A stretch of 64,000 bases of DNA from UBA5448 sp045536965 (GTDB lineage Bacteria > Bacillota > Clostridia > Oscillospirales > SIG627), in contig JAZSON010000021.1 of the NCBI GenBank assembly GCA_045536965.1, positions 1 to 64,000 of the forward strand, in the 5' to 3' direction. Shown piece by piece: positions 1 through 5,294 of this stretch. Numbering within the stretch: the stretch's first letter is position 1; every line of letters starts with the position of its first letter. The notes under the pieces were generated by a model. The model ran no database searches, was not told where the DNA came from, and saw nothing but the letters and a program-made list of their open reading frames with translations. A program made the position numbers and the translations under genes.

Positions 1-121
1 TTCGTCTTTTCGTTGTGGTTGGCAAACCCACTTCTATTTTAGACGAAGGAGGATTCTTTTTCTACTCATAGCTAAAGCTTTTTGGCACCACCAGCACTGC
101 TGGTGGTTGATTACACAAATG

Positions 122-152
122 AAAAATCCGAGAACATTGTTCTCGGATTTTT
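122..152 (-). terminator. Rho-independent terminator of tRNA-Gln
   Basis: A near-perfect hairpin (AAAAATCCGAGAACA pairing with its complement across 122-151) begins directly after the tRNA 3' end. Read on the minus strand it ends in a U-run, so it terminates the tRNA transcript. Confidence 0.85.
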
Positions 153-228
153 GGCTGGGATGGCTGGATTCGAACCAGCGCGATGCAGGAGTCAAAGTCC
201 TGTGCCTTAACCACTTGGCTACATCCCA
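152..228 (-). tRNA. tRNA-Gln (anticodon TTG)
   Basis: On the minus strand the 5' arm TGGGATG (228-222) pairs with CATCCCA (162-156). The discriminator is G and CCA is encoded (154-152). The anticodon stem CAGGA/TCCTG encloses the loop CTTTGAC, giving anticodon TTG, which reads the glutamine codon CAA. The T-arm holds the usual GGTTCGAATCC. A strong promoter lies upstream and a terminator directly downstream, so this is a single-gene transcription unit. It is the nearest gene to the mobile element at 514-3215, but the element does not touch the tRNA. Confidence 0.95.
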
Positions 229-240
229 AAGTTCTTGGGT

Positions 241-269
241 ATTATACTGTATTTTCTCCGATTTGTCAA
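241..269 (-). promoter_or_regulatory. Sigma-A promoter of tRNA-Gln
   Basis: Minus strand: TTGACA (269-264), 17-bp spacer, TATAAT (246-241). Both hexamers match the consensus exactly, as expected for a stable-RNA gene; the -10 lies 12 bp from the tRNA 5' end. Confidence 0.9.
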
Positions 270-513
270 CCGTTTTTTTAAGAAAGTAAGAAAAAAATAT
301 TAAAATATGAAAAGCGGGGAAGTGATTTTTAATTTGAAGTGATTATTAAAAGATCTTTCTGGTATTTTGCCTTTACTTGCACTTGTTTTACTACAAGAAA
401 AACAGACAATATGACTCATTGTGTAATTACTGTGAAGGCAAAAGAAACGGAGATAAGGCAAAATGCTACAAACGGGAATATAGGGCAGCCCATTCCATAC
501 ATTGCTTTTCAAC
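270..513. other. Non-coding stretch between tRNA promoter and mobile element
   Basis: AT-rich sequence with short open frames on both strands (300-521 minus, 339-614 plus). Neither has a ribosome binding site or a recognisable protein motif. I see no gene here. Confidence 0.5.
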
Positions 514-550
514 ATACCCAATTATATAAAATGCGCGTTTTGTATCAATT
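514..550 (+). repeat. Left terminal repeat, candidate recombination site
   Basis: Outer arm ATACCCAATTATATAAAA (514-531), 6-bp core TGCGCG (532-537), inward arm TTTTGTATCAATT (538-550). The arrangement of A-rich arm, 6-bp core and T-rich arm resembles core sites of tyrosine recombinases with 6-bp coupling sequences (Tn916 type). That functional role is inferred. Confidence 0.6.
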
Positions 551-616
551 AGGCACACCGCTTCTGTTTCGGAGGGAAGGGGGGCGAAAGGTTATAAATC
601 AAAAACCCCTGTAAAT

Positions 617-712
617 GAGAAAGGGGATCAGGTAAAACCCGATCCCCAGCACAGACGGTGTTCTCGTCACCATGGATGCAGTCTGTGCTTTGTACTTCAA
701 CAGTACGTCAGC
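617..712 (-). ncRNA. Predicted structured small RNA at the left side of the mobile element
   Basis: A minus-strand transcript is predicted from the promoter at 719-747. It would fold into three hairpins: 692-706 (GTACT arms), 648-689 (nine-bp AGCACAGAC/GTCTGTGCT arms with an inner GGTG/CACC stem) and 623-647 (GGGGATC/GATCCCC). The last is followed on the minus strand by a U-rich run, which makes it the likely terminator. No open frame of note lies within it. Being divergent from and upstream of the Rep gene, it could act on the Rep leader as a copy-control RNA, but no such target is shown. Confidence 0.5.
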
Positions 713-718
713 GGTATT

Positions 719-747
719 ATAATAACACACCGCACTTCCGTTGTCAA
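719..747 (-). promoter_or_regulatory. Promoter of the left small RNA
   Basis: Minus strand: TTGACA (747-742), 17-bp spacer, TATTAT (724-719). This is close to the sigma-A consensus. A G/C-run block also found upstream of the second small-RNA promoter lies just upstream (769-798). Confidence 0.7.
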
Positions 748-768
748 GTACAAAATCAACAGGGGTTA

Positions 769-798
769 GCGCTCCCCCTTGGGGGACGGGAGGGGGGT
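769..798. repeat. G/C-run block, left copy
   Basis: Begins GCGCTCCCCCTTGGGGG and continues ACGGGAGGGGGG. A near-identical block sits at 2879-2910. Both copies lie about 25-35 bp upstream of a minus-strand TTGACA promoter. Confidence 0.7.
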
Positions 799-1155
799 CT
801 TCTCGCGGTACGCAGTGCACTTTGCGCGGCTCGGGTGCCCGCAAGGGCAACCGACCGCAAGGGCGGCAGGCAGACAAGGGCGCGCCCAGAACGCGCCTTG
901 AGCGACGCGAAAGGAGAGAGCGGAGCGAACCGAAGCGGGAGGGGCGCCCCGCAGGCGGCCGCCGCTACTCTGCCGCCACCAGCGGCAGAGACAATCAAGG
1001 GGGCGGCGCTAAGCCGCCAACCTTGCAACCGCGGCGATCGAGCCTGCGGTTGCCTTGCGCCCGCGTTAGCGTGGCGCTGGGGCGCGCGCTGTGCGCCCCA
1101 TAGCGAGCAGGGCGCCACCGCCCCGCGCCAGCGGGAGCGAGGCGCAGCGCGAGCG
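799..1155. other. Very GC-rich, hairpin-dense non-coding region; candidate replication origin
   Basis: Visibly far richer in G+C than the flanks. Perfect hairpins include 968-990 (CTCTGCCGC/GCGGCAGAG), 1002-1018 (GGCGGC/GCCGCC), 1025-1053 (GCAACCGC/GCGGTTGC) and 1079-1099 (GGGGCGC/GCGCCCC). Open frames cross it on both strands, but they are low-complexity and lack ribosome binding sites. Its place directly upstream of an HUH Rep gene fits a double-strand origin with a hairpin nick site. That is inference; no nick sequence is recognised. Confidence 0.45.
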
Positions 1156-1224
1156 ATGAGATCGGAAACGAAGTTTCCCCTTTACTTGATTTATAACCAC
1201 AGTATTCCATCAAAAAGACAAATT

Positions 1225-2118
1225 ATGAAAGGCGAAATACACCCCTATACACGTTCTCAGATGGAGGAGTACAAAGAGAGTTTGTCTCCGGAAGAGAGAG
1301 AACGGTACCTGAAACACCCTAAGGACTCGGAGGTCCTTTTTACCACTTGCACGAAATATTATCCTGACGGCATCGGCGGCTTTTATCCCGTCAAAAAGGT
1401 GGTATTCGATAAACCCGTATATAATCCCATGAATATTGAGTTGCACGGGAAAATAGACGAAGCGTTAGCGCACGGGGATCACCATCAAGAAAATGGTAAT
1501 TTCTGGAAAAAATCTTATAACCGAGCACGGCAGAAATGTTATGATTATATCATGTGCAATCCTGATCTCGATGTCTTTGCTACCTTTACCGTTGACCCAC
1601 AAAAATATAATTCTTTCGATTATGATGCTATTTGCAAGTACCTGCAAACGTGGCTTTCCAACAGAGTCCAAAGAAACGGACTCAAGTATATCTTGGTACC
1701 CGAAAAACATCAGAGCGGGGCAATTCATTTTCACGGTATAATGAACCGCAAGGGGCTCAGCTTGGAGAGTTCGGGGTATTTCAAGGTGGGGAAATACACC
1801 TTGAAACCCGAGCAGATCTCCAAAAAGAAAATGGAGACCGCCCAAGAGATTTATAACATTAAGGGACTCGAACTTGGTTTCAGTACCGCGTTGATGATCG
1901 AGGGGGAATCTTCGCAGGAGGCGGTTTCCAAATACATTTGGAAATACATGGGTAAACAGTGCGGCCAACAAATAGGGGGGAGGTTTTTCCTTCATGGCGG
2001 GAAGATGGAGGAACCAAAACTTGTATTTTCAAATGATTCCTTTTACGAAACTTCGGAGGGGGTTGTTGTTGGTTATGGTGATATATCCTGCAGAATTGAG
2101 ACGTTTAATACTTGGTAA
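1225..2118 (+). CDS. Rolling-circle replication initiator (HUH endonuclease, Rep)
   Basis: 297 residues from the ATG at 1225; the frame stays open to 658, but that part is GC-rich low-complexity sequence, so I start at the first protein-like stretch (1156 is an alternative). Motif 1 is VFATFTVD (117-124). Motif 2 is the metal-binding HUH, HFHGIMN, with His168 and His170. Motif 3 is SKYIWKYMGK, with Tyr237 and Tyr241, either of which could be the nicking tyrosine. The YxxKY layout is that of the replication-associated proteins of microviruses and small gut plasmids. Such enzymes nick one strand at an origin and stay joined to the 5' end by phosphotyrosine. The tyrosine recombinase follows after 38 bp in the same orientation, probably in one transcript. 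No strong ribosome binding site precedes the start. Confidence 0.75.
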   Translation: MKGEIHPYTRSQMEEYKESLSPEERERYLKHPKDSEVLFTTCTKYYPDGIGGFYPVKKVVFDKPVYNPMNIELHGKIDEALAHGDHHQENGNFWKKSYNRARQKCYDYIMCNPDLDVFATFTVDPQKYNSFDYDAICKYLQTWLSNRVQRNGLKYILVPEKHQSGAIHFHGIMNRKGLSLESSGYFKVGKYTLKPEQISKKKMETAQEIYNIKGLELGFSTALMIEGESSQEAVSKYIWKYMGKQCGQQIGGRFFLHGGKMEEPKLVFSNDSFYETSEGVVVGYGDISCRIETFNTW

Positions 2119-2156
2119 ATTCTCGGTTTACATTTTAAGGAAAGTAAACTCACACG

Positions 2157-2759
2157 ATGAAAAGTGATTATTTAGACCCGCGAATTTACGAGCGGTTATA
2201 CCACGTTATGCAATACGATAATGTTCTTGCGCTTCGGGTTGCTTTGGAAACGGGACTCCGTATAAATGACGTTTTGCAACTTCGATGGGATGATTTTAAG
2301 CGGGACGGAAAATTCACCTATATCGCCCAAAAAACAGGCAAAAAAGGTACAAAAACCATCAGCAAAGAACTATACAAGCGGTTATTTGCCCGAAGAACGG
2401 GGCAAACTTATCTTTTTCCGGGGCGCAAGCGCGGGAGGCATCGAACGCGCCAAGCGGTCTGGAAAGACATCAAGAAAGCGGCTGCCGCTCTTGGGGTGAG
2501 CGGCAACGCCTCTCCGCATTCCACGCGCAAAACGTATGCAGTCGGAGTGCGAAGGCGCGAGGGCGTGGCGGCGGTACAGCGCGAGTTACAGCATGATCGC
2601 ATGGATACGACCATGCTGTACGCTTTTTCGGATATGCTTACTCCAAAGGAGGCGCGCACATGCGCCGCGACCGCGCCTGATGCCGAACAGATCGCGCTCA
2701 GGGTGGTTGAGCTTCTTACACCTTTGCTCGAAGAAATAAAAAAATCGCTGTTGACTTAA
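2157..2759 (+). CDS. Tyrosine recombinase, catalytic domain only
   Basis: 200 residues. Catalytic residues are all present: Arg35 (ETGLRINDVLQLRW), a lysine in the KTGKKGTK hairpin (59-66), His121 and Arg124 (HSTRKTYA), His146 (LQHDRMDTTMLY) and the nucleophile Tyr155. Typical integrases run 300-400 residues with an N-terminal arm- or core-binding domain. Here the protein starts at the catalytic domain, so core binding would have to come from it or from a partner. The second half is GC-rich (about 2420-2720). AAGGAAAG lies 12 bp before the ATG. The stop codon falls inside the terminator hairpin. It presumably excises, integrates or resolves the surrounding element at the 514 and 3215 ends. 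Confidence 0.85.
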   Translation: MKSDYLDPRIYERLYHVMQYDNVLALRVALETGLRINDVLQLRWDDFKRDGKFTYIAQKTGKKGTKTISKELYKRLFARRTGQTYLFPGRKRGRHRTRQAVWKDIKKAAAALGVSGNASPHSTRKTYAVGVRRREGVAAVQRELQHDRMDTTMLYAFSDMLTPKEARTCAATAPDAEQIALRVVELLTPLLEEIKKSLLT

Positions 2760-2808
2760 CAGCGATTTTTTGGTATGCTCGTATTGGAGTGTGAGCAGAC
2801 CTATAACG
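2735..2808 (-). ncRNA. Predicted second small RNA, antisense to the recombinase 3' end
   Basis: Transcribed on the minus strand from the promoter at 2815-2843. It carries a GGTnnGCTC/GAGCnnACC stem (about 2775-2802) and ends in the shared bidirectional terminator at 2738-2772, so its 3' part overlaps the recombinase stop region in antisense. Existence rests only on promoter plus terminator. Confidence 0.4.
2738..2772. terminator. Bidirectional terminator at the recombinase end
   Basis: A 13-bp perfect stem (AAAAATCGCTGTT, 2740-2752, with 2758-2770) and loop GACTT, with A-run and T-run flanks that serve both strands. It holds the recombinase stop codon. Confidence 0.85.
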
Positions 2809-2814
2809 TCTATA

Positions 2815-2843
2815 AGTCTATCATACCGAATTACCCTTGTCAA
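2815..2843 (-). promoter_or_regulatory. Promoter of the second small RNA
   Basis: Minus strand: TTGACA (2843-2838), 17-bp spacer, TAGACT (2820-2815). The -35 is perfect and the -10 matches four of six positions. It shares the context CTTGACA plus an upstream G/C-run block with the promoter at 719-747. Confidence 0.55.
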
Positions 2844-2878
2844 GTGATTCGGTAAAATATTCGCCCACCTCCAACCCC

Positions 2879-2910
2879 GCGCTACCCCCGGGGGGGTACG
2901 GGAGGGGGGC
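2879..2910. repeat. G/C-run block, right copy
   Basis: Begins GCGCTACCCCCGGGGGGG and continues TACGGGAGGGGGG. It matches the 769-798 block apart from a few inserted or changed bases, and lies in the same position relative to a minus-strand promoter. Confidence 0.7.
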
Positions 2911-2962
2911 GATGCTTTTCACCCGAGAAAAAACAAGAACAAATTCACGGAAGGAGATCAAG

Positions 2963-3031
2963 GTGGAAAAAGCCACCCGACCAAAGAAACAGACACTTTT
3001 TTTCAAGGTGCCAAATTGTATAAAACGCTAA
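2963..3031 (+). pseudogene. Truncated MobC-like reading frame
   Basis: AAGGAG (2951-2956) stands six bases before a GTG that opens a 22-codon frame. The TRPKKQTLFFKV segment resembles the N-terminus of MobC/ribbon-helix-helix mobilisation proteins, which usually continue VTEEE plus a helix. Here the frame loses family character at FKVP, where the repeat AATTGTATAAAA (3014-3025) begins, and stops six codons later. I read this as a mobilisation gene cut off at a recombination junction. A genuine leader peptide is the alternative. The family assignment rests on few residues. Confidence 0.4.
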
Positions 3032-3042
3032 ACATTTTATAT
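3014..3042 (+). repeat. Third copy of the element-end core motif
   Basis: AATTGTATAAAA (3014-3025) and TTTTATAT (3035-3042) flank a 9-bp centre. It differs by one base from the left arm at 520-531 and 3180-3191. It coincides with the point where the MobC-like frame breaks off. Confidence 0.5.
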
Positions 3043-3117
3043 GCGGGCAAATTTGTTTTTTGCCCGCATCAAAGCCGAGGTTTGATCTCTATGCGGGAAA
3101 AAAAGAAATTTCCCGCA
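3041..3117. repeat. Two tandem hairpins with related stems
   Basis: Hairpin one: ATGCGGGCAAA (3041-3051) with 3059-3069, 11 bp. Hairpin two: TGCGGGAAA (3092-3100) with 3109-3117, 9 bp. The shared TGCGGG stem suggests duplicated structures, possibly terminators or origin/transfer hairpins. Confidence 0.55.
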
Positions 3118-3179
3118 CCCTAATTGCGAGGGTGGGAGGGGTTGTGCTAAGGCGAAGCCGCAAGCCCTTACACACTTGC

Positions 3180-3215
3180 AATTATATAAAATGCAAATTT
3201 TATATAATTGGGTAT
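3180..3215 (-). repeat. Right terminal repeat, candidate recombination site
   Basis: Arms AATTATATAAAA (3180-3191) and TTTTATATAATT (3198-3209) are perfect complements around TGCAAA. The outer arm extends to GGGTAT (3215), completing the 18-bp inverted match to 514-531. The first 15 bases (3180-3194) are also a direct repeat of 520-534. Confidence 0.6.
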
Positions 3216-3543
3216 AGGAGGCGGAGGGGTGTTAATCCATGGATGTTATACCTACTATGAATTTAACCGGGGTGGGTAATTTATTTATATATGGTATACA
3301 CACGCAGTTTATGGATTCTTAATATTATTTTAATGGTTGGTATTTCGATGCGCCATTCGCTGTTTGCTTGGGATTTTTTTATTTTTATTTATAAAACATA
3401 TTGTGGATTGATTTTTTTAAATGCTCCGTTTTTACTGAATTTGCTTTTTATATCTCTTAAGTAAAATTGCAACAATTTTGTAACAAATACATGATACGCA
3501 CATAGAAAGTAAAAACTTTTCTTGCAAGACTTGGAGGTTTAAA
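3216..3543. other. AT-rich intergenic region before the small Cys-protein gene
   Basis: No open frame with a ribosome binding site. A weak sigma-A-like pair, TTGCAA (3467-3472), 17 bp, CATGAT (3490-3495), could drive the downstream gene. Nothing else recognised. Confidence 0.4.
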
Positions 3544-3735
3544 ATGATTCAGTGTTCTAAACAATGCGCATCACAAATTGAAGGAATTTGCAGTCTTGAA
3601 ACGACTTATCTAAATAGTTTGGATTTACAATTCGATTCGATTGTTTCGCGCGATCATTGTATTTTTATGAAAACTACCAATAATAACCATATTTTACAAA
3701 ATGTTAAAAAAATTGAATTTTATCATTATTTGTAA
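3544..3735 (+). CDS. Small four-cysteine protein of unknown function
   Basis: 63 residues with a good ribosome binding site (GGAGG, nine bases before the ATG). Four cysteines: Cys4, Cys8, Cys16 and Cys39. The N-terminal layout CSKQCASQIEGICSL and the later RDHCIF match a family of short clostridial Cys proteins, some misannotated as a hydroxymyristoyl dehydratase; a zinc or iron-sulfur site is plausible but not shown. The last 20 residues are polar and may be poorly conserved. Its stop region overlaps the convergent sigF stop by 10 bp, so the two genes end nested with no terminator between them. Function unknown. Confidence 0.65.
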   Translation: MIQCSKQCASQIEGICSLETTYLNSLDLQFDSIVSRDHCIFMKTTNNNHILQNVKKIEFYHYL

Positions 3736-4400
3736 TCCAGTTGATTTTTGAGCTTTTCTTTGATCTTTTTTTCCATTCGTGATATTTTCACCTGATTCAT
3801 TTGCAGAATTTCTGCTGTTTGTGTTTGTGTTAGACCTTTGAAAAAACGCAGATAAAGTAGCTTTTTTTCATCGGGTGCGAAATTGGATATAACATCAAAA
3901 AACTCAATTTTATCAAAACTTATACATGTTGATTCATCGCGAATATTCGGGACATTTCCATTTTCATCTGGACTAAGGGAAAGTATTTGCGTGGTTGCGT
4001 TCATCGCGAGTATTACCTCATCATAGTGTAGGCCTGTCCCCTGTACAATTTCGTTTATATGAGGTTCTGTTTGATTTTTGGCTTCATAATCGTTGATATA
4101 ATTGCGTATGATGCGAAAATCGCTTTGGATTTTTCGGGAAATTTTTACCGGACCGTTATCCCGAAAATAGCGGCGTATCTCCCCCATAATCAATGGTACG
4201 GCGTAGGTTGAAAAGGCGTTTTCCGTCTTAGGGTTAAAATTGCGGATTGCTTTGATCAAGCCGATACTGCCGAGCTGTACCAGATCATCAAATTCGACAC
4301 CGCGTCCCATAAAACGCGCTGCTATGCTTTTGACCAGACCCATATGCATGGATACCGCTTCCTCTTCGCCGGTCATATTGAATATATCTTTTGTATTCAT
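3726..4400 (-). CDS. sigF: RNA polymerase sigma-F factor
   Basis: 224 residues from the ATG at 4400, two bases after the spoIIAB stop; an upstream in-frame ATG at 4439 would overlap spoIIAB and adds residues unlike the family. Region 2 is clear (GLVKSIAARFMGRGVEFDDLVQLG, then FSTYAVPLIMGEIRRYFRDN, read in parts), and region 4 ends in a helix-turn-helix (LTQTQTAEILQMNQVKISRM). Sigma-F directs the first forespore-specific genes after septation. It is third in the canonical spoIIAA-spoIIAB-sigF operon and would be held inactive by SpoIIAB. The start spacing suggests translational coupling. Length is slightly under the 240-255 usual in Bacillus because the N-terminus is short, as in other clostridia. 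Confidence 0.93.
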   Translation of the reverse strand: MNTKDIFNMTGEEEAVSMHMGLVKSIAARFMGRGVEFDDLVQLGSIGLIKAIRNFNPKTENAFSTYAVPLIMGEIRRYFRDNGPVKISRKIQSDFRIIRNYINDYEAKNQTEPHINEIVQGTGLHYDEVILAMNATTQILSLSPDENGNVPNIRDESTCISFDKIEFFDVISNFAPDEKKLLYLRFFKGLTQTQTAEILQMNQVKISRMEKKIKEKLKNQLDYK

Positions 4401-4402
4401 CG

Positions 4403-4834
4403 TCAGTGGATATTCTTTTTCATGGCGACACGTGTCCATTTGCCGGGTTTTGATGTAACTTTCAGTTGATCCATAAATGTTTGCATGATGGTAAATCCCA
4501 TGCCCGAGCGTTCGTTTTCTCTGTCTGTTGTAAACATAGGTTGCATGGCTTTTTCTATGTCTTGTATGCCGCTCCCAAAGTCTGTTACTGATATGTAAAT
4601 GGTTTTATTTTCATCTGTTTTGCAATGAATGCGAATTTTACCATTCTTATCTTTATAACCGTGTACAATAGCATTGGTGACCGCTTCGGAAACTGCGGTT
4701 TTTACATCACACAATTCTTCTACCGAGGGATGTAGTTCCATTAAAATCCCACTGATAAACAGACGGGCTAAACTTTCGTTTTCCGATATTGCCAAGCATT
4801 CCATTTTTACTTCATTTATATATGTTTTTTTCAT
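4403..4834 (-). CDS. spoIIAB: Anti-sigma F factor, serine kinase
   Basis: 143 residues of the GHKL ATPase fold. The N box is AVSEAVTNAIVHGY, the G1 box DFGSGIQD and the G2 box ERSGMGFTIM. SpoIIAB binds sigma-F and, with ATP, phosphorylates SpoIIAA. The ATG overlaps the spoIIAA stop by four bases, and its ribosome binding site AAGGAGG lies inside the end of spoIIAA, which couples the two. All family motifs are intact and the length is typical. Confidence 0.95.
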   Translation of the reverse strand: MKKTYINEVKMECLAISENESLARLFISGILMELHPSVEELCDVKTAVSEAVTNAIVHGYKDKNGKIRIHCKTDENKTIYISVTDFGSGIQDIEKAMQPMFTTDRENERSGMGFTIMQTFMDQLKVTSKPGKWTRVAMKKNIH

Positions 4835-5148
4835 TTCAAAACCTCCTTAATTACAATCATCTTATCAAGTCCGCTCATTTTCAGGATTTTACCTATCCTC
4901 TCCCCTACGTTTTCCAGTTCGAGTGTCATTCCATGTTTTTCTGCTCTGCGCAAACGTCCCATAATCAAACCTATTCCCGAACTATCCATGAAATTCGTCT
5001 CTTGTAAATCGAGTACAACTGTATTGCTGTCGGCATTTTCGATTGCAAAATCAATTTCATCCCGTATAATCATAGCGTTATGGTGGTCAATTTCACCAAT
5101 GATGCGGCAATATAATATTTCGTGGTCTTTTGTTATGGATATACCCAT
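4831..5148 (-). CDS. spoIIAA: Anti-sigma F factor antagonist
   Basis: 105-residue STAS-domain protein. The phosphorylatable serine lies in FMDSSGIGLIMGR, as in the family. Dephosphorylated SpoIIAA releases sigma-F from SpoIIAB in the forespore. First gene of the operon, with AGGAG before the ATG. The sigma-H promoter expected for spoIIA was not convincingly found: GAAT lies about 30 bp upstream without a matching -35. The gap to the valS terminator is about 100 bp, which leaves room for it. Confidence 0.95.
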   Translation of the reverse strand: MGISITKDHEILYCRIIGEIDHHNAMIIRDEIDFAIENADSNTVVLDLQETNFMDSSGIGLIMGRLRRAEKHGMTLELENVGERIGKILKMSGLDKMIVIKEVLK

Positions 5149-5244
5149 CTTTTATCACTCCTTTTTTGTGTGATTATATCATTCGAAAAGAGTGTACTTT
5201 GTCACATTTAGGGAATTATGTGATGATTTATAACTAAATATAAA

Positions 5245-5278
5245 GAAAAACACGGTCGGGCAAGAGCCTGACCGTGTT
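5245..5278 (-). terminator. Terminator of valS
   Basis: Stem ACACGGTC/GACCGTGT with an inner GGGC/GCC stem (5250-5277), followed on the minus strand by TTTTTC. Confidence 0.85.
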
Positions 5279-5294
5279 ATCATAGGAGAGAAAA

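Larger units (their letters stand above)
514..3215. mobile_element. Compact mobile element with HUH Rep and tyrosine recombinase, bounded by 18-bp inverted repeats
   Basis: The outer ends are perfect 18-bp inverted copies: ATACCCAATTATATAAAA at 514-531 and its complement at 3198-3215. Each end also carries a second, inward arm, so each end is itself a near-palindrome around a 6-bp core. Inside lie a rolling-circle Rep (1225-2118), a tyrosine recombinase (2157-2759), a GC-rich hairpin-dense block (769-1155), two predicted minus-strand small RNAs, a truncated MobC-like start (2963-3031) and tandem hairpins (3041-3117). GC content swings from very high to AT-rich, unlike the even chromosomal flanks. 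No target-site duplication is visible. The boundaries are inferred from the repeats alone. A relic made of two abutting elements, with a junction near 3014, is an alternative reading. Confidence 0.65.

Noticed and set aside
107..289. 60-residue plus-strand open frame
   Set aside because: It lies across the minus-strand tRNA-Gln and its promoter; such frames are tRNA artefacts.
300..614. Small open frames at 300-521 (minus) and 339-614 (plus)
   Set aside because: No ribosome binding site or family character; one crosses the element end.
756..1118. Overlapping open frames on both strands in the GC-rich block (about 120 residues each)
   Set aside because: Arise from a lack of stop codons in GC-rich DNA; low complexity and mutually overlapping.
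658..1224. Long N-terminal extension of the Rep reading frame (to 486 residues)
   Set aside because: The added part is translated from the GC-rich hairpin region, is Arg/Ala/Gly-rich, lacks family motifs and has no ribosome binding site at 658.
3014..3209. The AT-rich palindromes read as ordinary terminators
   Set aside because: They lack U-runs, are repeated at both ends with identical outer arms, and flank an integrase; a recombination role fits better, though not proved.
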